Part shown: positions 36,901 to 45,398 of the stretch, piece after piece | Numbering within the stretch: position 1 is the stretch's first letter | Layout of the letters: every line of letters starts with the position of its first letter | NCBI GenBank assembly: GCA_028554755.1 | Contig: JAPTOF010000002.1 | Location: 27,709,001-27,773,000 of the forward strand | Origin: Cordia subcordata | Lineage: Eukaryota; Streptophyta; Magnoliopsida; Boraginales; Cordiaceae | DNA length: 64,000 nt | Reading direction: 5' to 3' | Notes under the pieces: model-generated | What the model saw: only the letters and a program-made list of their open reading frames with translations | Database searches by the model: none | Told to the model about the DNA's origin: nothing | Translations under genes and position numbers: made by a program

Positions 36901-39900
36901 ATCAAGGAGTTTAATTTCAATACTGAAATTAGCCAAGAAATTTCTAAGATAATAAACCCTAGGAGAGAAAAATAAATATTATTGAATAATTCTAAAAAGT
37001 TATGTAACAATGAAAGCTTTCACCCCTATATATAGACTAGAAATCCAAAACTACATAGGAAACTAAAACTAAATAGAAATCTAAAACTAATCAGGAAACT
37101 AAAACTTCTACCAACCCTTTCCATAACAAAATAGGTAATAAACTAATCCTAATATAACTAGGACTCAATAGCAATTAATAAATCCTAAACCCTAACCAAT
37201 TTTAATGACTAACTAAAAATATAAAATTCTGGGCTGCATCAAAGACTTTCTTATTTTCTTGGCCTGGAAATTCAAGAGTTATCTACTGGGATTCTTTTAC
37301 ATCGAGCTAAATATGCCAGGGACTTATTACAAAAGGCAGGAATGGTAGACTGCAACCTGCTGTTACTCCTACAACTTCTAAGTACATCAAAGGATCACCA
37401 GATGGTCATTTGCCATTTTCAAATCCTACACTCTTCAGGAGTTTAGTTGATGCCTTACAATACCTTACAGTGAGTAGGCCAGAAATCCAATATGTAGTCA
37501 ATACAAATGCATGCTCCTGCAAACACTGATTTTGCAGCAGTTAAAAGAATTCTCAGGTTCATTAAGGGGACGTTAACTCAGGGCATTGTTTTTACTCCTG
37601 GACCACTTACTCTTCATGCTTTTTCTGATAGTGATTGGGCTAGTGACCCTTTGGATAGAAACTCCACTACAGGCTACTGTGTCTTTTTGGGTCATAATTT
37701 GATTTCTTGGTGCTCAAAGAAGCAACCTACTATTGCAAGGTCTTCAACTGAGGCAGAATATAGATCTATGGCTCAGACTGCTACAGAGATTACATGGCTC
37801 ACATACTTGTTATCTGCTCTACATATTCCAGTTTCTATACCTACTCTTGCCTGTGATAATCTATCTGCTTTAGCTCTAGCTTCTAACCCTGTATTCCATG
37901 CTAGAACTAAACACATAGATTTGGATTATCACTATATAAGGGAGCAGGTGGTTTCCAGAAGATTGCAAGTCTCCTATCTTCCTTCTACAGCGCAGCCAGC
38001 AGATCTGTTTACTAAAGCTCTTTCCACACAGCAGTTTGAATATCTTCTCAGCAAGCTTCCTTTGGCCAAAGCCAAGAGTTCAGCTTGAGGGGAGATGTTA
38101 GATTAGTTAGCAGATATTAGTTCATCTCTTTCCACACAGCAGTATAGGGGTATATTTGTAAATATTAGTAGTCAGTTACTAAAGATTAGTTAGCAGAGCA
38201 TCTTTGACAGCTCAGCTTTAGCTGACCATAAGACAGTTATAACTAACTGTCTAGTTGTATCTGAGGCCTATAAATACTAAGGCGTGTAAATCATTTTCTG
38301 AATAAGAGAGATCTTTCTTTTATCACAAGTTATCAGTTTTCTTGCTTTCCTACTATGTCGCTACAATTTAAGGTCATACGCCAACTTCCTAATACAGCAG
38401 GTCTGACTGGGGTCGTGTTGTTTAAGAAATAACTCAATTGTCCTGCTTTTAAAATTTTTGCAGGTCTGAAATCTCATGCTGTAACACTATATGAAGCTGG
38501 CAAACTTGGTCATGCTAGCATTTCAGATCTCTGTAGAGATCTGAGTACACTTGAGGGAACCAAATTTGAAGGAGAGCTGCAGGAATTTGCCAATCATGCT
38601 TTCAGCCTGCGGTGTGCTTTGGAATGTCTCACTTCAGGTGGAGTCATCACTGATGAAACAGATAAGATGGGCTTTACATCTGTAAGCAATAATGAGGCCA
38701 CCTCTACAACTGATAATTCTTTAGTTGAGAAATTAGACTCTGCTAACCATGAGTCTGGATTAAATAGTGAATCTGTACATCCGATAATGCAAAAAGAACA
38801 TTCTGCTCCTGCAGAACCTGTATCTGGGAGTATTGGGGATGATAAGATGTCTGCAAATGTATCTGAAGAGTCTAATTGCTTGGACAGGGATCCTAAGATT
38901 GAGGTTGGTTGCCAAAATGATGAGAAATCAGTACCTATTGAAGGTGTGGATGCTGGCCAAGGCATGCCAAAAAAACAGAAAAAATACCGTGTAGATCTAC
39001 TACGCTGTGAAAGTCTGGCTGCTCTGACGCCAGAAACTTTAGATCGTCTGTTTCTTCGTGACTATGACATTGTGGTATCTATGGTTCCACTTCCACAATC
39101 TTCTGTCTTACCTGGACCAAGAGGCCCTATTCATTTTGGCCCTCCATCTTATTCCTCTATGACACCCTGGATGAAATTGGTGCTATACTCTGCAGCGGCT
39201 AGTGGACCTCTATCAGTAGTTTTGATGAAAGGACAATGCTTAAGATCGCTACCTGCACCTTTAGCTGGTTGTGAGAAAGCCCTTATATGGTCTTGGGATG
39301 GATCCACAGTTGGGGGTTTGGGAGGAAAATTTGAAGGGAACTTGGTTAAAGGAAGTATTCTCTTACATTGCTTAAACTCACTTCTTAAACACTCAGCTGT
39401 CTTGGTGCAGCCTCTTAGCAGTTATGACCTAGATGACAATGGAAAAATTGTCACTCTGGATATTCCATTACCCTTGAAGAATTTTGATGGTTCAATAGCT
39501 TGCATAGGGGAGGAGCTAGGATTGAACACAGAGGAAAGCTCAAAACTAAACTTAATATTGAGTAATCTTGCAAAAAAAATTAATCTTTGGGCCATTGGTT
39601 ATATTCGACTATTGAGACTTTTTAAAGAAAGAGAATTAGAGAACTTCTCAAGCAATGATGAGAAGTATGAATGGGTTCCTTTGAGTGTCGAATTTGGGAT
39701 TCCATTGTTTAGTCCTAAACTATGCAAAAATATTTGCAAGAGAGTGGTTTCTTCACAGTTACTCCAGACAGATTTGCTTGTGGAGCATCATGATGCAATG
39801 CAAGACATAAGGAAAAAATTGCGTGAGGTTTGTTCTGAATACCAAGCAACAGGTCCAACTGCAAGACTTCTTTACCAGAAAGAGCAACCCAAGGAGTCCT

Positions 39901-40864
39901 CTCGGCAATTAATGACCTATGCCAGTGGAAGGTGGAACGCACTCATGGATCCTTCTTCTCCTATTTCTGGAGCTTCAAGTGAGCACCAGAGATTAAAACT
40001 TGCTCGCAGACAGCGTTCTCGAACTGAAGTTCTGAGCTTTGATGGTAATATATTGAGGTGAGTTTTCATTGATCTCATTCGTTTTGTTTAATGGTCTAAT
40101 GCTTTACTTAGTTACCCATTGTTGTGTCTGATACATTTGGTTAGTATCTGTTCTCCATTCTAACACGAGTTGTTCCATTAATTGCTTCACTTTCTTTTTG
40201 CTGGTTGGTCCATGGAGGGTATTATAGTAATAGCATTAGTTGAGGGTGGTTAGAGGGTATTCTAATAATAACTAATTTGAGAATGTGTTGCTTATTGTTG
40301 AACGTTAGTTACAAGCCTTTACTTCTAGCAGACCATTGTCTATTTTGATGATGATATAATTCTGTGTGCCTTTTTGGAGAGAGTCATGTTGTAATTAAAT
40401 AAAAGAGAGACTTCTGATCATTTATGTAAAAGAATCTGAACTAAAAATACCTATGAATAACATTGATAGATCATGAACATGTAAGGTTAAGTAGTTTTAT
40501 CTGTTAAAATGTTTGTTTATGTAATGAAAAGGTAGCTCTTGGTATAGATGTTAGCAGCTATAAAGTATCAGCATGATCTATGATCTTAAAGCTGCCTTGG
40601 TTTCTAAATGTTCTTAGATCATATGCTCTACCACCTGTCTATGAAGCTGCCACCAGACCTGTTGAAGAATCCCACTCCGCGGACAGTGCAAAAGTTGATA
40701 CAGATGTAGCTGACACTAAAGAAGTAGTTCTTCCGGGTGTAGATCTTCTTTTTGATGGATCTGAGTTGCACCCTTTCGATATATGTGCTTGTCTACAGGC
40801 TCGTCAACCTGTCTCCTTAATTGCTGAGGCCTCAGCAGCATCTGCAGGTTCTGCTGGTAGATAG
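21907..40864 (+). CDS. FAM91 family protein (homologue of human FAM91A1), 10 coding exons
   Basis: Exons are 21907-22025, 23735-23852, 25134-25230, 25875-25981, 27243-27365, 27548-27701, 28205-28265, 28348-28727, 38464-40057 and 40618-40864. All are GT-AG with matching phases, giving exactly 3000 nt and 999 residues. The N-terminal half matches the FAM91 N domain: [11 protein letters not shown] near residue 18, FPYHL near 80, [32 protein letters not shown], and LEGFV. The C-terminal half matches the FAM91 C domain: a [15 protein letters not shown] segment, VDLLRCESL, the [14 protein letters not shown] stretch, and [15 protein letters not shown]. Family knowledge: human FAM91A1 is part of the WDR11 complex and links golgin-captured vesicles to the trans-Golgi. 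That plants use it the same way is inference. Intron 8 (28728-38463) holds an 8.3-kb copia element, yet the codon split across it (G + GT) is kept. Confidence 0.95.
23245..23340. repeat. 54-bp tandem duplication in FAM91 intron 2
   Basis: Two copies sharing CTTTGATAGATTTGAGAGGA, 54 bp apart, with a few differences. Confidence 0.8.
30048..30248 (+). repeat. 5' LTR of the copia element, with TATA box and PBS after it
   Basis: It runs from TGTTAGAG to TTATCA. TATAAATAC at about 30182 is a probable TATA box of the LTR promoter. The initiator-Met-type primer-binding site starts at 30249. Confidence 0.92.
30625..31047 (+). pseudogene. Copia gag, N-terminal part, frameshifted
   Basis: This codes for about 140 residues of a plant copia gag: a [12 protein letters not shown] segment and a [10 protein letters not shown] segment, both typical of the UBN2-type gag domain. 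Gag normally continues with a stretch such as [19 protein letters not shown], but here that is in the +1 frame from about 31028. Other copia gag genes in this window read through this point in one frame, so this is a one-base indel rather than a normal end. Confidence 0.85.
31028..32656 (+). pseudogene. Copia gag C-terminus, protease and integrase
   Basis: In order: rest of gag; an Arg-Gly-rich stretch; a zinc knuckle [14 protein letters not shown] (CX2CX4HX4C); an aspartic protease with LDTGATSHV; the pre-integrase HLRLGHP and [14 protein letters not shown]; and an integrase core with [16 protein letters not shown] and NGKVERKH, so all three acidic residues of the DDE triad are present. The frame ends at TAG (32654-32656), where the family has the Trp of a conserved stretch followed by LEALATANF, so this looks like a single-base nonsense change. 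The frame continues behind it. Confidence 0.9.
32657..34078 (+). pseudogene. Copia integrase tail and reverse transcriptase, broken
   Basis: Recognisable pieces in several frames: [15 protein letters not shown] just after the stop; [17 protein letters not shown] from 32833; a long Ser/Thr-rich linker; then RT segments [41 protein letters not shown] and SLYGLKQAP; and finally [11 protein letters not shown] near 33980-34015 with both catalytic Asp residues. Several indels and stops separate the pieces. It is cut off by the gypsy element beginning at 34084; the RT continues past that element at about 37247 with [13 protein letters not shown] sequence. Confidence 0.85.
34468..36171 (-). CDS. Fused gag-protease-RT stub-integrase tail ORF of the gypsy element
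   Basis: This is an unbroken frame of 567 codons. Residues 1-100 are the end of gag ([17 protein letters not shown]). Residues 104-117 are a zinc knuckle [14 protein letters not shown], in which the last Cys is Tyr. An acidic linker follows. The protease region is near 200-300, with [12 protein letters not shown] in place of the usual DSG/DGG triad and then [11 protein letters not shown]. The RT start is near 385-460 ([24 protein letters not shown]). Ten Arg codons come next (34753-34782). The rest is the integrase C-terminal tail ([38 protein letters not shown]). A deletion joined RT to the tail without breaking the frame. Confidence 0.85.
   Translation of the reverse strand: MVARYIGGLRQNIQDTLALHNFWTISEAFQRALVAKKQQNMGNNRAGNNRDFMTRFANQNQQGQGRGFDNRETQTGAPKSNSANRTTNIAPSNRNQGSGSTNRCYKCGDYNHKSTEYRKNNSREGKNLFMKNDDQESEEKEEEEPIYDESYEDDEADMVFGDVGESLVVRKNLIAPKQDSVDDWLRTNIFCTICTIGGKVCKLITDSRSCENIISEEAISKLSLPIEPYPLPYKLAWFKKGSEVPVTKGCLVSFSIGNKYFDKVLCDVVAMDVCHMLLGRPWQYDRNVKHDSRKNTYMLYKDNKKIILVPTKYESVSKQKKSNSANFLSMAKFAEELEESRIAFTLIGKEISSLSAISDEVQPILDEFSDFMPDELPPQLPPMRDVQHCIDLIPDASLPNKAHYRMSPKQQEELNRQVSELLERGYVRESMSPCAVPTLLVPRKGRSWLMCIDRKAVNKIIVKRRRRRRRRRRQHIVFDVGNYVWAILTRDRYPVGQYHKLSAPKIGPCKIVEKINDNAYRLELPNYVTTSDVFNVKLLVPYHGDLVDNDGDNSGQVLFAPRETDAA
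36207..36809 (-). pseudogene. Gag N-terminal part of the gypsy element
   Basis: It starts at [14 protein letters not shown] (ATG at 36809) and has a heptad-like segment [15 protein letters not shown], then the retrotransposon gag domain ([48 protein letters not shown]). The frame stops at 36207-36209, about 36 bases before the larger frame begins at 36171. The missing link is present in another frame, so a one-base indel near 36217 separates two parts of the same protein. Confidence 0.85.
37247..38091 (+). pseudogene. Copia RT end and RNase H
   Basis: After the nested element the RT resumes, then decays. From 37507 an open frame of 193 codons holds the RNase H domain: [55 protein letters not shown]; ending [11 protein letters not shown] and LLSKLP. 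The acidic residues of DSDWA, STEAEY and ACDN are all present. The stop is immediately followed by the purine tract and the 3' LTR. Confidence 0.9.
38096..38335 (+). repeat. 3' LTR of the copia element, with a 39-bp extra block
   Basis: It is 39 bp longer than the 5' LTR. The additional bases sit right after the first seven (TGTTAGA) and consist of GATTAGTTAGCAGA, also found at 38184-38197 in the LTR itself, a few linking bases, and CTCTTTCCACACAGCAGT, an 18-base copy of 38018-38035 in the RNase H region. Confidence 0.9.
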
Positions 40865-41445
40865 TGGTTTGAGCTACAGTTGCATAATCGTGTTGTAACT
40901 TTTAGGCCTTCACCGTTTTGGTAGTAATGTTCCTGACGTTGTTATTTACACTTTTGGTTGATTGGCTATGCTTCATCTTTGGGTTGATCACCAGACACGA
41001 GATTGAAGAGATGTCGAGGTAAAACTCCAAAACAAGTCTTCAGTGGGTTTCTTACTTTCTTTTTCCATAATCATACTAGCGTTTTTTACCAGGTTACCAC
41101 GGTTTAGCTTTTCTCCAAATCTAAATATGTTGCACTTTTGTTTTTTTAGATGTGCTCCTCTCAGTGCTGTTGCATAGTATGATTAAACTTTTCATTTTTA
41201 ATCTTGTTCTGCAATTTGATCTCTGTTGCCCTCCTGATTCGCTGAAACCTGTTTGGAAGTAAATAACTGTTTGAGAATCATGTTAGGGAGACCTGCATTT
41301 TACAACTGCCCTGATCCCTAGTGCTGGAAAGTGTGGGTTCTGTACATTTGGGATTCAAATGCGCTCAAATCTAAATGAACAGAAATCATGTTTGGAGTCT
41401 GCATGTGCATTTTGACTCTCAAAGCTCAGGCCGAAAGCACCCTAA

Positions 41446-41674
41446 GGGCTCGTTTGGATTGGCTTTTTTTAAAAGCGCTTTTTTTAACAGCTTTTGAAAA
41501 ACAGCTTTTTTTTAGAAGCCAAAAATTCTGGCTTCTAAAAAAGCTGTATTTGAGCTTTTTTTTTAGAATTTCAGCTTTTTTGGAAGCCAAATCAAATAGT
41601 TATTGCAAATTTAATATGACTTTTTCAGAAAAAAGAGTGCTTTTTCTTAAAAAAAAGACAATCCAAACAGGCCC
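41446..41674. mobile_element. Tourist-like MITE, copy 6 (best preserved)
   Basis: The ends are GGGCTCGTTTGGATTG and CAATCCAAACAGGCCC, with TAA on both sides (41443-41445 and 41675-41677). Inside, AGAAGCCAAAAATTCTGGCTTCT is part of a nearly full-length palindrome. It has the fewest changes of all copies in the window and lies about 580 bp after the FAM91 stop codon. Confidence 0.8.
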
Positions 41675-42513
41675 TAAATAGTTAAAGATGTAGGACACAT
41701 GATGTTCTTCTGAAAGATTCATTTTATGATGCAGTAGGTGTTCAGTCTTTTCAATCTTGTGTCTAGTTGGCTTGAATTATTTTATATGTGCCAAATCTTT
41801 TTTTTATTCCCACCAATGAGTTTAATTGAGAGTGGTTTGCTTATCTTCTTCATCTATTTGCAGGTGGCGATTTGGATTTGTCTGGACATGGCTAAGGTTG
41901 ATAGACTAAGACAAGATTGTTCTTTGATTTTTTCTGTGTATATGGTGCCTGCTCTATTGTGGATAGTTATCATTCAATGCAACTTATTACAAATTTTGCA
42001 CATAACTATAGATGAATATGGAAATCATATACATACGATAGCAAAATCCAAGTGAAAAGGTGCACAATAATTAGCTACATTTTGGTTTTAATTGAACAGA
42101 TTAATATTTTATATCACCTTTTCATTTCTCTATTTGGTTAGAATTCATGTATTAAATATCAAATTCTCGTATATATGATAAATATTTTATTGTATAAAGA
42201 AGGATGTAAAACTGATATCTAATGTTGTCCTATTAGTATGCATCAGCGATGGAGCCTCAACGAGTTACATGCGTATCACTGAAGACGGACCTGTGTCATT
42301 CATTTATAAACCAAATGACTTATGATTTAATATTATAATTTTACAGGAGATTTGAGTTTGCATGTTACGAGATATTCAAGTTTGTGACACTAAATTCCAG
42401 TTTAATTAATTTCATGCTGAGTGAAGATGTTTGCTGAGAATATGAAGAGAAAGATTCGAAAATGATGGAATATGCTTTGATATAATAATATAATTATAAT
42501 TAAGTTGATTTTA

Positions 42514-42705
42514 GAGCTTGTTTGGGTTAGTTTTTTTTATTTTGAATTTTTTTTTATAAGTTAAAATTTTTAGTTTTTTGAAAAAGTTTACTTTTAGCTT
42601 TCTTTCAAATTTTAATTTTTTTTAAAAAAATTAAATCAAATATTTATTGCAAAAGCATATTTTTTTTAAAAAAATTATTAAAAAAAGTCAATCTAAATGG
42701 ATTTT
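42514..42705. mobile_element. Tourist-like MITE, copy 7 (diverged)
   Basis: The left end GAGCTTGTTTGGGTTAG and right part GTCAATCTAAATGGATTT are inverted, and the internal T-run/A-run layout matches the family. The right edge and target duplication are uncertain. Confidence 0.5.
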
Positions 42706-42913
42706 TCATACTTTAATGAATTTAAAATTTTTTTTAATAAAATTATAATATTACGAAGATCTGAATTAAAATAAAAAACTGTTACGAGTGGGACCATTCA
42801 ACTATAAAACTGCTGTAAGATTTTTTTTTTCCCCTATATGGGGCTAAGCCAGATATGCAAAAGTGAATTTAGGGAACATAAGCCTCTTTTATTATTCTTA
42901 AATAAAAAACTCA

Positions 42914-43994
42914 GGGCTCGTTTGGTAACGCTGTCAAAAATTTTAAAAACAAAAATCAAAATTATAAACAAAAAACTGTCAACAACAATTAAAAACAGAA
43001 ACTGTAAACGCGTTTGGTTAAATTATAAAATCTATAAACAAAAACCGAAAACATGTTTGGTTGTCTATAGTTTACAAATTATTCTTGTCTCTTATTTTTC
43101 ATTTTAGTATTTTATGTTAAATAGAACAAATGAAAATATTTGAGAATATTTTGTAAAAGAACAATGAGAATATTATAAAATTGATTTATTTTTTTTAAGA
43201 TTATAATTTCAAAAAAAATAAATTTAATTGTTTTGAGAACATATTGTATTTTTAATTTTGAAATGTTTAGAATTTTAATTTATTATTTTATTATTTATTT
43301 TTTAGAATGTTTCTAAAATAATAAAATGATTTTTAAAAAATATTTATAAAAATAATTATTTTTAAAAATAATTTAAATTTTAATTCTTAAAGTGTTTTAA
43401 TTTTCTAAAATTAATTTTAATTTATTAAAATATTTTTTAAAAATAAATTTAATTTATCAAATTAATTTGTAAATGTATTTTTAATTTATTAATTTTTTTA
43501 ATTTCTTAAATTTTTTAAAAAAGTTTATAAATTAAAATTATTTTCAAAGTATTTTTAATTTATTAAAAATATTTTTCAAAATATTTTCATTTATTAAATT
43601 ATTTTTTAAAAATACTTTAATTATTTTTGAAATTTTTTTATAAAATTAATTTTATTTTTAAAAATATTTTTCAAAAATTATTTTAAAAATAAAAAATTTT
43701 AAAAATATTTTTTAAATAATTTTAATTTTAATAATTATTTTTCAAAGAAATTAATGAGTTCATATTAATTTTGAAAAGATTTTTTTAAAAGGTATTCAGT
43801 ACAAAGTAAATAAAAGTTTTGAAAACGTGTTGCCACAACTTAAAAAAATCACTTTTTTTTATTTATCAAAGTTACAAAAATAAGTTGTTGGTTTTTGTTT
43901 TTCCAGAAAACGAAAACAGAAACAAACGAATTAATTTTCAAATTTTGATTAATAAAAACAAAAAATTAGAAACAACAATGATACCAAACGAACC
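42914..43994. mobile_element. Large (1.08 kb) Harbinger-type non-coding element
   Basis: The left end GGGCTCGTTTGGTAACG and the right end in reverse complement GGTTCGTTTGGTATCAT match, with TCA on both sides (42911-42913 and 43995-43997). The inside is extremely AT-rich, with alternating ATTTTTAAAAAT-like motifs and no coding frame. The termini resemble the Tourist-like family above but continue GGTAAC rather than GGATTG, so this is a second, related family. Confidence 0.7.
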
Positions 43995-44197
43995 TCAACT
44001 GATCTGGATGCTCCATTACTGCGAATCCAATAAATTATCGTGGGTATAATTTGTCCGTCAATTAGTCAGCGCACTTAAAATTTATTTTGGGCGGCAGTGT
44101 ATGAGTGGTACTTGGCGATGTGGCTCGTCCAGTTGTCCTCCTCCTGGAAGATATTCTGATAGATCCCACGCAAGAGAAACTTGATGATATTTTTCAC

Positions 44198-45002
44198 GGA
44201 AAATTTTTATTTTTAACCTTATTTTTTAAAATGCTTCTAAAATTAATCCAGTTTTTAAAGGATTTACAAAAATAGACCTTTCGAGTTTTTGAAATTCGAA
44301 TTCGAATTTTGAAAGTTCGATTTTATTTTTTTTGCTCCCATTCAAAAGAAAAATAAACATTTACGAAATCGAACTTTCAAAGTTCGAAATCTTCAAATCG
44401 AACTTTCAAAGTTCGAAGCAGCTAAAATGAGCGAAAATTCAGGGAAAACCAATTTGTCACTTGCCTGCTTTGGGTTTTTTAAGTTTTTGGACAGGTTGAG
44501 TTATGACAAAAGTAAGTGTTTTGCTTCTTATCAGAAGTTACCTTTGCTTTTTTATCTTACTTTTCTGTAGAAATAATTCCAAACGTTATGCACACCTTTT
44601 TTTTTTTCATTTCGTCTTTCCTTTTTTTGGCAAATAAATCCATGCAAAATTCGAACAAACACATGGCACACAATGCATGCTGTCTCTGTGCAAAATCCAT
44701 CCCGAACGCTTATTTTGTCTTCGAGCTTTCAAAGTTCGATATCGAGCTTTGAAAGTTCGATTTCGAGCTTTCAAAATTCGATATCAAGCTTTGGGAGTTC
44801 AAAATCGAAGCTGTTAAATTTTTTTTTTTAACGCAGGCAAAAAAAATATAATCTAACTTTTGAAGTTCGGTTTCGAATTTTTGAAGTTCGAATTTGAATA
44901 TCGAAAGTTCGAAAAGTCTATTTTTGTAAACTTTTTAAAAATTGGATTAATTTTGGAAGCATTTTAAAAAATAGGGTTAAAAAAAAAATTACCCTTTTTC
45001 AC
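44198..45002. mobile_element. Palindromic insertion of about 805 bp upstream of ISA3
   Basis: ACTTGATGATATTTTTCAC, a 19-bp perfect direct repeat, flanks it (44179-44197 and 45003-45021). The ends are inverted: TTTTTTAAAATGCTTC...AAAATTAATCCA at the left reappears in reverse complement at the right, so inverted ends of some 80 bp are visible. The inside holds many short palindromes built on TCGAACTTTCAAAGTTCGA, on both sides of a central AT-rich part. An extra TTTTTCAC sits at the right junction, so the exact end and true duplication length are unsettled. No coding frame is present. Confidence 0.7.
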
Positions 45003-45037
45003 ACTTGATGATATTTTTCACTCAATACGAGAAACAA

Positions 45038-45086
45038 CACGTGTTGCGACGTAAAACTCAGGCCACATTACCATACTTCACGTGGC
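45038..45086. promoter_or_regulatory. Two G-box (CACGTG) sites upstream of ISA3-like gene
   Basis: CACGTG occurs at 45038-45043 inside the larger palindrome CAACACGTGTTG, and again at 45079-45084 as CACGTGGC. The two sites are 41 bp apart and about 320-360 bp before the first ATG. Family knowledge: plant bZIP and bHLH factors, including light and clock factors, bind this core. That the sites drive daily regulation of the debranching gene is inference. The left site lies just outside the palindromic insertion that ends at 45002. Confidence 0.5.
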
Positions 45087-45398
45087 AGACATGAAATAGT
45101 CAGATTTTTTTTACACCATTTTCGTGATCTAATCATAAATTCTCGACTTAAATACGAACAATTTCGAGATTAATTCATATTAAATCGCCTCCGCCCCCCC
45201 TCCCCCCCCGGCGCCCCGCGAATAAAAAAGAAGAAAAAAATTAATAAAAAAAACACCTACTAGAATCAAGAAACTTACATACACAGTACAAGGAAACAAA
45301 GACCAATGTCACCCTGACTAGTACGAAAAAGCTGAGACAGAAATCTTCACAGACGCTGTTCTCACTTTTACAATAAATATCATCTCATATCTTATTCA

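Larger units (their letters stand above)
34084..37241 (-). mobile_element. Non-autonomous Ty3/gypsy element nested in the copia RT
   Basis: LTR-like repeats lie at 34084-34480 and 36857-37241. Read on the minus strand they begin TGATGCAGCC and end TA. AAGAT (34079-34083) and AAGAC (37242-37246) flank the insertion, and the copia RT frame resumes cleanly on the right. On the minus strand the 5' LTR is followed by TTGGTTATCAGAGCAAGG, an initiator-Met-type primer-binding site with an added T, and a purine tract precedes the 3' LTR. Between them are gag, protease, the start of RT and the tail of integrase. The RT palm, RNase H and integrase core are absent, so the element must have relied on a relative to move. 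The LTRs are about 93 percent alike by eye, and one carries an extra 12-bp repeat. Confidence 0.92.
30048..38335 (+). mobile_element. Ty1/copia LTR retrotransposon in FAM91 intron 8
   Basis: The 5' LTR is 30048-30248 and the 3' LTR 38096-38335. Both start TGTTAGA and end TTATCA. GTTTT stands directly outside each end (30043-30047 and 38336-38340) as a 5-bp target duplication. The primer-binding site TGGTATCCAGAGC follows the 5' LTR, and a purine tract GAGGGGAGA precedes the 3' LTR. Domain order gag, protease, integrase, RT, RNase H marks copia. The shared part of the LTRs differs at about five of some 190 positions, so the insertion is fairly recent. It is dead as it stands: a frameshift in gag, a stop in the integrase, several RT breaks, and a gypsy-type element inserted at 34084-37241. 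Confidence 0.95.
40865..45398. other. Intergenic region between FAM91 and ISA3-like genes
   Basis: It begins with the FAM91 3' untranslated region, whose end I could not fix. Mobile elements fill much of the rest: MITEs at 41446-41674, 42514-42705, 42914-43994 and 44198-45002. Sequence between them shows no gene I recognise. A C-rich run lies at about 45186-45220, just before the ISA3 leader. Confidence 0.65.

Noticed and set aside
38594..38965. A 123-codon minus-strand frame.
   Set aside because: It is antisense to FAM91 exon 9, which is in phase with its neighbours.
41738..42055. A 105-codon hydrophobic open frame downstream of FAM91, possibly a membrane protein or 3' exon.
   Set aside because: T-rich DNA encodes hydrophobic residues by default; there is no homology and no reading frame link to FAM91, which already has a stop.
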